Shown: positions 6,395 through 12,273 of the stretch, piece by piece
Numbering within the stretch: the first letter of the stretch is position 1
Layout: every line of letters starts with the position of its first letter
NCBI GenBank assembly: GCA_964636385.1
Contig: CAZWSC010000028.1
Location: 1-12,273 of the forward strand
DNA from: CAZWSC01 sp964636385
Lineage (GTDB): Bacteria; Eisenbacteria; RBG-16-71-46; CAIMUX01
Direction of reading: 5' to 3'
Length of the DNA: 12,273 bases
Translations under genes and position numbers: made by a program
Notes under the pieces: generated by a model
What the model was told of the DNA's origin: nothing
Seen by the model: the letters and a program-made list of their open reading frames with translations, nothing else
The model's database searches: none

Positions 6395-8083
6395 ATGGAC
6401 CGCTATCGATCCCCGACTGCGCGCAGGGAATTCCCTTTCTGGACTCTGTATGCGGCGGCTGTGCTCCTCCTGGCCGCGCCTTTCATCCCATACCTGACGG
6501 ACGACACCTTCATCTACCTGCAGTTCGCGCGAAACCTCGCGGCGGGCCATGGCTTCTCCTTCAACCCGGGCGAGCCGACCTACGGCTTCACCAGTCCGCT
6601 GTGGACCATCCTGCTTGCTGCCGCAGCACGCTGCGGATCCGATCCCCTGGCAGCGGCCAAGGTCCTCGGTGCGGTGTTCCTCGCTGCCAGCGTGCCGGCC
6701 TTTGCTTTCGCCTCCAGGCAGATCATACCTTCGCGCCGCGGACGCCTGGCTGCGCTGGCCGCATGGACCGCGAATGCATGGATGATCCGCTGGTCGCTGT
6801 CCGGGATGGAAACGGCAATGGCTGTCTTCCTGGTGCTCATTGCGATTGCCGCCTGGATGGATCATAGAGTCCGTGACAGGCTCCCGTTTCTCCCGGGAGC
6901 GCTTATCGGCCTGGCGGCGCTCACACGGCCGGAGTGCCTGGGACTGGCCGCACTTGCCGCGCTTGACGTGCTTCTGCATTCCGGGAGGAGGCGGGTGCAG
7001 GCCATGACTGCCCTGGCTGCCGGCTTCGGAGCCATCACCGTGCCCTGGGCACTCCATGCACATGCCCAGTTCGGCGCGATACTCCCGAATACGGTTTACG
7101 CAAAGGGGGGAAGCTGGTCACTTGGCATTGCCGACCTTCATTGGGCGACCGGGCGTGTTGCCGCGATCATCGCTGCAACCAGCCTGATCGAGATCTCGAT
7201 AATCCTGGCCGGATCGATGATGGCCATCAGGGCACTGTCTATCCCGAAGATCCGGGATTGGCTGCGCATCCGGTTTCTCCCGGCTGCGTGGACGCTGTCC
7301 CTGCCTGCACTCTACGCGTTGCGGGGGGAATCCGCCCTCGTCTCCAGGTATCTCATCCCGGCGATCTGCTGGATTGTGATCTTCGGCTTCGCGGCCGTCG
7401 ATGCCAGGGCCCTGCCTGAGTGGTACAGGATTCTTCGTGACAGACCGGCAGATACGAAGAGGAGGACCACCGGAGGCAGATCAGGCGGCGCATCCGGCAT
7501 CAGCACCATCTCCACGGGACACGCGACCGCGCATTCGGCACTCAGTTCAGGTTCTGGCGATCACTACCCATCCACCATCCTGGTCTGGGTGCTCGCGGCC
7601 CTGATTGTCTCCCAGAATGCATTCATGCTCTACGGTGTCAACTATCCGTCTGCCATGCAGATCACAAGGGGACTGCGAGGTCCGCTCATGGAGGTCGCAT
7701 GGTGGATACGCGACAATACTCCCACAGACGCTACGATCGGTCTTCTGGACATTGGCGTTACTGGGTATTACAGCGACAGGCGTGTCATTGATCTGCACGG
7801 GCATCTGGACAGAGGGATGCTGGAGGCCAGGGGTACCATGCGCATCGAGGAGTTCGTCGAGACCCTCGCATTTGCGTCGGTTGCCAGGCCTGACTACCTG
7901 GTCGACTCATCTGTAGATCCACAACGGCTCTCCCGTCAGGACCGCCATCCGGATGTCTGCGAGCCGGTTATTGTGCGAAGGTTCGGGGAGCGCGGCATTG
8001 CGAGGCGTGATGTGTTCCACTACACCTTGTACAGAATGCGGTGGGATCTGTATAACGGTGATCCGCCGAGGAGCGGACCTTAG
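6395..8083 (+). CDS. GT-C superfamily membrane glycosyltransferase
   Basis: 562 residues beginning 23 nt after D; GAGGA at 6387-6391 lies close before the ATG. After the first membrane segment comes the GT-C signature: the acidic pair Asp-36 Asp-37 in YLTDDTFIYLQFARNLAAG, then GHGFSFNPGEP and YGFTSPLW (51-70). In this superfamily, which includes ArnT, PMT and AftB-like enzymes, an acidic residue in this first outer loop is catalytic and the sugar donor is usually polyprenyl-linked. About ten hydrophobic segments follow, with WSLSGMETAMAVF (133-145) and LTRPE (176-180) typical of these enzymes. Residues 350-392 form a Gly/Ser/Thr-rich low-complexity linker. Residues 425-555 make a soluble C-terminal domain (WWIRDNTPTDATIGLLDIG, YYSDRRVIDLHG), as in related proteins. 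Donor and acceptor are unknown. The gap is small enough for co-transcription with A-D. Confidence 0.85.
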   Translation: MDRYRSPTARREFPFWTLYAAAVLLLAAPFIPYLTDDTFIYLQFARNLAAGHGFSFNPGEPTYGFTSPLWTILLAAAARCGSDPLAAAKVLGAVFLAASVPAFAFASRQIIPSRRGRLAALAAWTANAWMIRWSLSGMETAMAVFLVLIAIAAWMDHRVRDRLPFLPGALIGLAALTRPECLGLAALAALDVLLHSGRRRVQAMTALAAGFGAITVPWALHAHAQFGAILPNTVYAKGGSWSLGIADLHWATGRVAAIIAATSLIEISIILAGSMMAIRALSIPKIRDWLRIRFLPAAWTLSLPALYALRGESALVSRYLIPAICWIVIFGFAAVDARALPEWYRILRDRPADTKRRTTGGRSGGASGISTISTGHATAHSALSSGSGDHYPSTILVWVLAALIVSQNAFMLYGVNYPSAMQITRGLRGPLMEVAWWIRDNTPTDATIGLLDIGVTGYYSDRRVIDLHGHLDRGMLEARGTMRIEEFVETLAFASVARPDYLVDSSVDPQRLSRQDRHPDVCEPVIVRRFGERGIARRDVFHYTLYRMRWDLYNGDPPRSGP

Positions 8084-8186
8084 GTGCGGGAATCCGGATG
8101 TCGTGCTGCCTTGAATCCATGGACATGCTTCTCCCCTGCCGTTTGCCCGGTGATCCTGCCCACGATCTCCCGGGTCAGGGGCGTCC
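8084..8186. other. Convergent gap without a clear terminator
   Basis: This gap separates the stops of the two GT-C-type genes. I found only fragmentary pairing, such as CTGCCC against GGGTCAG near 8151-8178 with a bulge, and no T tract on either strand. I see nothing else in it. Confidence 0.3.
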
Positions 8187-10166
8187 TCACGGCTGCTTCT
8201 CCAGCTCTCTCCACCTGTCATCGAATGACGGCGGCAGCGGACTCTCTTCACCTATCCGTCTTCGGCGATCCTCAACGAACCTGAGGCGGTCCTCCAGGGC
8301 CTGGCGGCGATTCGCATCGGTCTCAAGGCTCATGGCACGGGTCAGGTGGTAACGGGCCAGCACATCATAGTCGGGAGAATTGGCATATATGAACCCGATG
8401 TTCGCATGTGAAGGAAGATGATCAGGGAAGATCTCCAGCATCCTGCCGAGTGCGACAACGGCTTCCTCATTGCGGTTCTGCTGCATCAGAATCAAGGCAC
8501 GATGGTATTCGGCGCGGGCTTCAACGACCGCGAACTCGGGCCGGCCATCCGTCTCTGCAAGAGCGAAGAGAAACGCGCGCATGGCGAGCCCGTACTCCTC
8601 CTGCGTGAAGTAGGCATTTCCCAGGTTGACCCAGGCCATGGAGAACTCGGGGCGCAGGGCCAATGCCTCCTCGTACTCGGCCTGGGCTGCGCTCCACTGA
8701 CCCCTGACCAGGTACAGGTTCGCCCTGTCGAAATGGGCTCGCGCACTCTTCGGGTAGTCGCGAAGCTGGGCCCTGACCAGAGAGTCTTCACCTTCGAACT
8801 CGGCCGCACGGGTGTGTGTGCGCATGCCGAGAAGGACAAACGCGGCCAGGCCCGCTGCCAGTAGAACCCATCGCACCGCCGTTACCCTGGATCTGTGTAT
8901 GACGGCTTCGACCCCCATCAACACAAGACCGATCACCCCCGGCAATGCCATGAAGACCAGCCGCACCGGTGCGATGTCCCCGGGATCAGCCACCAGACCC
9001 ATGGCACCTGCCAGGAAGAACAGCGCCCATCCGGACCAGAGGGCAAGACGTGCATCACCCCTTAGAACACCCCTCACAACCAGTACCAACAGTCCTCCCA
9101 AGAGCACCAGTCCGGCAATTGCGCCGCCAGTTCCTGGTCCATCGATGATCAGGTGGTCATGGACATACCCCAGCCGCATGGGGAGAAAGGTCTGCTCCAG
9201 CACTATTGGACCTGCAGGGAGCCCAAGCGATGCACGCTCGGTCCAGGAGAGTCCCGTGGTTGTCAGAACCGCGTGGCCTTTCTTCAGGTGCTCGGGGAGC
9301 ATCTGGTACACAAGGAGCCTGTGTACGATGAACAGCAGGAAGGCAGCCAATGAGGCGATAACGGCCGCAGTCGCCGCCGGTACGCAGACAAGACACCTTG
9401 ACAATCTGCCTGTGGCCCTCGGGTCGACATCTGCACCGTCTTCCGGTAGCCTTGCGGCACCCCGCCCGAACTCGGAAAGAGGTTTGTCTGGCCTGCGCGA
9501 TATGCCGCTCCGCACAACTGCGAGCATCCAGACCACAATCACCGGCAACCCTGCCATTGCGAGTTCGTGTGACCACAAGGCGAGCAGGAAGCAGATCCCG
9601 AAGACCGCCACGTGACGGGCGTATGATACGTTCGATCCCCGTCCTGCCGGGTTGCGGAGCAGTGACTCCCTCAGCCTCACAGTCACAGGTTGGAGTATCA
9701 GAAAACCCGTGACCAGGAAGACGAGAGCGAGAAGCTCCGCTATTCCGGCAAGGGTGAGAACTGAACCAGTAGCCAATGGGTGCACAGCGAACAGGAGCCC
9801 CCCTGCAGCAGCCTCCCAGGTAGACTTGCCTGTGGCGTGAAACAGCAGCAGCAGCAGAATGCCCGTCACAGCCATCCATATGATCTGCATCCGCTGATAA
9901 CCGGTACGGATCTGGTGAAACCAGCTGAAGTGGGTGCGCAGGGCGGTTGTGGAGACGGGGCGGATGGCGTTGCGCCACCCATCGCGGGAACTGTCGTGGA
10001 AGTGACCCATCAGGGCTTCCTTCGTACTCTCGCCAGTGACTGCCGGATTCGACCAGACCACGAGACGGTCTTCCGGAAGCCTCTGGTGACGCAGTGACTG
10101 GCCAAATATCACGAAAACCGCAGCGGCGATCGCCAGGGCCGTCAGAACCAGTGTCAGTATCCTCAT
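8187..10166 (-). CDS. TMTC-like GT-C membrane protein with C-terminal TPR repeats
   Basis: 659 residues from the ATG at 10166; an overlapping GTG at 10169 leaves no room for the GGGGG ribosome binding site. The N-terminal half resembles the TMTC type of GT-C protein. After the first membrane segment comes LPEDRLVVWSNPAV (residues 30-43), matching the usual Asp-Asp...NP loop but with Glu-Asp. Then follow IRPVSTTALR (68-77), AGGLLFAVHPLATGSV (121-136) and AGIAELLALVF (140-150). About ten membrane segments follow to about residue 448. The C-terminal 200 residues hold around four TPR units (about 474-507, 510-541, 550-583 and 584-615), for example AHFDRANLYLVRGQWSAAQ and AWVNLGNAYFTQEEYGLAM. Animal TMTC proteins O-mannosylate cadherins; bacterial homologues are uncharacterised to my knowledge. 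Lipid-linked sugar transfer to a protein bound by the TPRs outside the membrane is a family-based inference. Confidence 0.82.
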   Translation of the reverse strand: MRILTLVLTALAIAAAVFVIFGQSLRHQRLPEDRLVVWSNPAVTGESTKEALMGHFHDSSRDGWRNAIRPVSTTALRTHFSWFHQIRTGYQRMQIIWMAVTGILLLLLFHATGKSTWEAAAGGLLFAVHPLATGSVLTLAGIAELLALVFLVTGFLILQPVTVRLRESLLRNPAGRGSNVSYARHVAVFGICFLLALWSHELAMAGLPVIVVWMLAVVRSGISRRPDKPLSEFGRGAARLPEDGADVDPRATGRLSRCLVCVPAATAAVIASLAAFLLFIVHRLLVYQMLPEHLKKGHAVLTTTGLSWTERASLGLPAGPIVLEQTFLPMRLGYVHDHLIIDGPGTGGAIAGLVLLGGLLVLVVRGVLRGDARLALWSGWALFFLAGAMGLVADPGDIAPVRLVFMALPGVIGLVLMGVEAVIHRSRVTAVRWVLLAAGLAAFVLLGMRTHTRAAEFEGEDSLVRAQLRDYPKSARAHFDRANLYLVRGQWSAAQAEYEEALALRPEFSMAWVNLGNAYFTQEEYGLAMRAFLFALAETDGRPEFAVVEARAEYHRALILMQQNRNEEAVVALGRMLEIFPDHLPSHANIGFIYANSPDYDVLARYHLTRAMSLETDANRRQALEDRLRFVEDRRRRIGEESPLPPSFDDRWRELEKQP

Positions 10167-10219
10167 CACACCCCCGGTAAGGAGTCTCTTAGCGCGAGAT
10201 TCGCCCGGTGCTTCCCCGG

Positions 10220-10270
10220 AAAAGGAATCCGTGCGATCCCGCCGCCTCGCATTGGGTGTCGCACGGATCC
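10220..10270 (-). terminator. Terminator-like hairpin between the two minus-strand genes
   Basis: On the minus strand ATCCGTGCGA (10268-10259) pairs perfectly with TCGCACGGAT (10236-10227). Two further G-C pairs form beyond a single bulged T, and an inner CCC/GGG pairing is possible across the 22-nt loop. The stem is followed by TTTT (10223-10220). It lies 33 nt after the stop of the lipoprotein gene and 54 nt before the start of the next gene. A Rho-independent terminator is the natural reading, although the T run is short. It suggests the two genes are separately transcribed, or that read-through is partial. Confidence 0.55.
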
Positions 10271-10303
10271 GAAGTTCCAGCAGCTGACCTTCAGGACTGC
10301 CGG

Positions 10304-12010
10304 CTAGTTGAACTCCACATAGGCTGTCCGGAACCCGACTGTCGGATAGGTCTCATCCGGGATTGCGCTTGACCTCCGGGTTAGACGCACACTGAAGCGG
10401 GTGTTCAAGAAATGTCCCCCCCGCACCACCTTGTGCCGACCAAACAACGGTCCCTGCGGATCCGTTACGGTTCCGCTTGGATAACTGCCCCACCAGTCGC
10501 CCGTCCACTCGGCAACATTGCCGGCCATGTCGTACAGACCATAAAGGCTGCGCGAATCAATCGTCTGGAATCCATTTGCCATCCGGCCATCGTAGAATCC
10601 CACCGGTGTAGTGTCATTGTCGAAGGGATCACCGCTGTCCCTGTAGTTGACGCGGTGTCTGCCCTCCTCCGTCACGAACTCCTCGCCTCCCTCGTATGGG
10701 AAACTCAGGTTCTGGTTCGTTCCCCTGGCGGCTGCTTCCCACTCCGCCTCGGTGGGAAGACGGAGCCCATAGAACAGCGCATATGCATTCGCCCCATACC
10801 AGGACACTCCGGTGACTGGATGCTCGTCGTACCCATCCTGGATCCGGAACTCATCCAGGTCCAGATCGAAGAAGATCCTGGAGTCGCCGAACCTCAGGAA
10901 CGTAAACCCGGTTTCCGCGCCAACTATCTGGTCATGCAGGAAACGGAGTGTGGGCTCGGCGGTGTCGGCAAACGCCGCTTCCAGGTAATCGAGATAGCGG
11001 GTGTTGGTGACCTCGGTCCTCTCAATAAAATACTCCGAACGCAACCTCACCTGGTGAATCGGCGACTCATCCTGTTCCGCAGGGTGTTCAACGCCATCCA
11101 CGACAAATGATGTGTCTCCGCGTGTAAAGGTAAGAGGTGGAATGGCAATGTAGTCGTCGTGGGGGGGGCGTGGTTCGCCGCCAAGAGGTGTTACAACATG
11201 CTCCCGGGTTTCCGATCTCAGACTGTCGGGAATGTAGGAATTGCGCACCTGAAGCGTTACCCGAAACCGACCCGGCGACGCGAATCTGAACAACTGGATA
11301 TCCATGGCATTGGCGCCATCCTCCCAGTTGACCTCCCAGTTGCCATCTCCCGTGAAATCCCATCTGGTCTGTACCTCTTCTGTAGGGCTGATCTCATCCG
11401 TCGTGCCGCTGGGATCAAACTCAAACACGGTCTCCACAGTCCCTTCACGTGGTGTTATCGTGAATGCGGGTACGGGAGCCCTGAGGTCCTCACCCATATT
11501 GAAGACCCGGATTCTGATCTTTTCCGTTGTCGCCAGACCATCCATGGTGTTCCGCGCAGTTGCGAACAGCTGAACCTCCGTACCACTGTTGATGGGTGTT
11601 CCCCCCTCCGACTCCGGATACGTGGGACCGGTGTACCAGCGCCTTGTGTACAAGCTCCACCCTGACGGCAATCCCTCAATGTACTCCAGGACGTCTTCGT
11701 CTTCCACATCTTCGGGATCAATGGGGTGCCCGATCGATCCGATGAACCGACTATCCACGCTGGAGGGGTGCCGGAACCAGAGGGAGACCTCGTCAATCTG
11801 TCCGGCCGGATCATCACCTCCCCCCTCGGAAGCCCCAACATAGACGTCGATCGAGTCTGATACGATCCAGACCCTGGGGCTCAGATCAACCGGATACAGA
11901 ATCCTGACCTCGGGGGCGACCACATCTGGCGCCGGGGCAACGCCCTCGTCCGAACACCCGACAGATAGAGCAAGGATCAGAGTGACATAGGCAATCAGCA
12001 ACCGCTTCAT
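10304..12010 (-). CDS. Lipoprotein with Ig-like, PKD and cysteine-less FGE-like domains
   Basis: 568 residues. A signal peptide ends at VGC with Cys-19 the likely lipidated residue; Ser at -3 is atypical for a lipobox. Residues 28-170 look like a bacterial Ig-like module (DVVAPEVRILYP). Residues 178-275 form a PKD-like domain (PAFTITPREG, RWDFTGDGNWEV, GRFRVTLQV). Residues 286-566 match the formylglycine-generating enzyme/sulfatase-modifying fold: EVTNTRYLDYL, HPVTGVSWYGANAY, RLPTEAEWEAAARG, LYDMAGNVAEW, VVRGGHFLN and VGFRTA. Cys-19 is the only cysteine, so the paired active-site cysteines of true FGE are absent and formylglycine formation is not expected. The fold is often reused for binding or other chemistry. 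A surface or periplasmic structural or ligand-binding role is inferred. It is transcribed from a good promoter at 12132-12161. Confidence 0.88.
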   Translation of the reverse strand: MKRLLIAYVTLILALSVGCSDEGVAPAPDVVAPEVRILYPVDLSPRVWIVSDSIDVYVGASEGGGDDPAGQIDEVSLWFRHPSSVDSRFIGSIGHPIDPEDVEDEDVLEYIEGLPSGWSLYTRRWYTGPTYPESEGGTPINSGTEVQLFATARNTMDGLATTEKIRIRVFNMGEDLRAPVPAFTITPREGTVETVFEFDPSGTTDEISPTEEVQTRWDFTGDGNWEVNWEDGANAMDIQLFRFASPGRFRVTLQVRNSYIPDSLRSETREHVVTPLGGEPRPPHDDYIAIPPLTFTRGDTSFVVDGVEHPAEQDESPIHQVRLRSEYFIERTEVTNTRYLDYLEAAFADTAEPTLRFLHDQIVGAETGFTFLRFGDSRIFFDLDLDEFRIQDGYDEHPVTGVSWYGANAYALFYGLRLPTEAEWEAAARGTNQNLSFPYEGGEEFVTEEGRHRVNYRDSGDPFDNDTTPVGFYDGRMANGFQTIDSRSLYGLYDMAGNVAEWTGDWWGSYPSGTVTDPQGPLFGRHKVVRGGHFLNTRFSVRLTRRSSAIPDETYPTVGFRTAYVEFN

Positions 12011-12273
12011 TGGATATCATACCCCCCAGGATTCAGACTCAACCCACCTGCCCAGCCACGGCCGATGCTGCCGTTCCATGGGAAACTGATGTGGGAACGG
12101 GATCGACGGATCCACATGATCCCAAAGCGTAACTTTAGGATCGGAGCTTCATGGCTGTCAAACGGAACCTTATGGACCCAGGACTGCATCTGCCAGACGA
12201 TCAGCTGCATCCCTTGGAGATGGCTAAGCCTTTCCCCCATCCTGCACCACACGACACAGCAGTACGAGTCGCC
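12011..12273. other. Upstream region of the lipoprotein gene
   Basis: I see no credible gene. A minus-strand frame of 81 codons (12252 to 12007) crosses the promoter and overlaps the next start, and it reads as random protein rich in Trp, Met and Arg. The region holds the promoter at 12132-12161. Just downstream of its predicted start is a short inverted repeat (GGGATC at 12099-12104 and GATCCC at 12118-12123). A possible GGGGGG ribosome binding site lies at 12022-12027, 11 nt before the ATG. Confidence 0.5.
12132..12161 (-). promoter_or_regulatory. Sigma-70-like promoter for the lipoprotein gene
   Basis: On the minus strand a perfect TTGACA (12161-12156) is followed after 18 nt by TAAAGT (12137-12132), which matches the -10 consensus at four of six positions. 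The predicted start near 12125 gives a leader of about 115 nt before the ATG at 12010, beginning with the GGGATC/GATCCC inverted repeat. Confidence 0.6.

Noticed and set aside
6233..7063. Minus-strand frame of 276 codons across the end of D and the start of the GT-C gene
   Set aside because: Crosses two supported genes and reads as a low-complexity Arg/Gly/Gln shadow.
3640..7515. Shared GISTIS peptide and similar DNA in protein A (near 3637) and the GT-C linker (near 7496)
   Set aside because: A match of about 15 bases between unrelated contexts; no extended similarity, so treated as coincidence.
8084..8186. Possible bidirectional terminator between convergent genes
   Set aside because: Pairing is short, bulged and lacks T tracts on both strands.
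8812..9615. Long plus-strand frame opposite the TMTC-like gene
   Set aside because: Thr/Ser/Pro/Arg-rich antisense shadow of a GC-rich gene with strong domain evidence on the minus strand.
10412..11110. Plus-strand frame of 232 codons opposite the lipoprotein gene
   Set aside because: Lies antisense to well-matched FGE-like motifs and has no features of its own.
10304..11155. Annotation as an active formylglycine-generating (sulfatase-activating) enzyme
   Set aside because: The required cysteines are absent, so only the fold is claimed.
12007..12252. Minus-strand frame of 81 codons upstream of the lipoprotein gene
   Set aside because: It spans a near-consensus promoter and overlaps the next start by four bases; unusual Trp/Met/Arg-rich composition suggests chance.

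Overview
This is a GC-rich bacterial chromosomal window with ten genes I can support. Long genes are packed closely, Shine-Dalgarno-like sequences precede several starts, and codons favour G or C at the third position. The mix suggests an uncultured member of the FCB-type candidate phyla (for example Krumholzibacteriota, Eisenbacteria or Latescibacterota). That mix is a lipoprotein with a formylglycine-enzyme-like fold, a TPR-tailed GT-C transferase, a fibronectin/DUF6754-type membrane protein and a glycine-zipper envelope protein. The taxonomic guess is an inference from gene content only. I saw no tRNA, rRNA, CRISPR array, insertion sequence or integrase.

Layout. Positions 1-405 hold no credible gene but contain a perfect 12-bp GC-rich inverted repeat at 51-83. 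Next come two plus-strand envelope genes: a secreted glycine-zipper protein (406-963) and a YafK/DpaA-type L,D-transpeptidase-fold enzyme (995-1786). A minus-strand B3/B4-domain protein (1891-2580) faces them. A 303-bp divergent region (2581-2883) holds a candidate promoter for each strand and a strong hairpin in the plus-strand leader. From 2884 to 8083 five plus-strand genes run nearly gap-free: membrane protein A (signal peptide, fibronectin-like domain, DUF6754-like domain), polytopic protein B, membrane-anchored protein C, polytopic protein D, and a GT-C glycosyltransferase. Two minus-strand genes follow: a TMTC-like transmembrane plus TPR protein (8187-10166) and a lipoprotein with Ig-like, PKD and formylglycine-enzyme-like domains (10304-12010). 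A terminator-like hairpin separates these two, and a good promoter lies upstream of the second.

How the genes may work together. The theme is the cell envelope. The most interesting unit is A-B-C-D. By eye, C aligns along its whole length with the membrane half of A: membrane segment, alpha/beta domain, an LKG motif, membrane segment. B and D are both small proteins of about six membrane segments. The unit therefore looks like a soluble-domain/polytopic pair that duplicated and diverged, probably encoding one heteromeric membrane complex. Charge patterns suggest the shared domain of A and of C may lie on opposite faces of the membrane. Its function is unknown to me. The downstream GT-C enzyme may be co-transcribed, and a second GT-C-like protein lies convergent to it, so glycosylation or envelope polymer assembly is a possible but unproven context.
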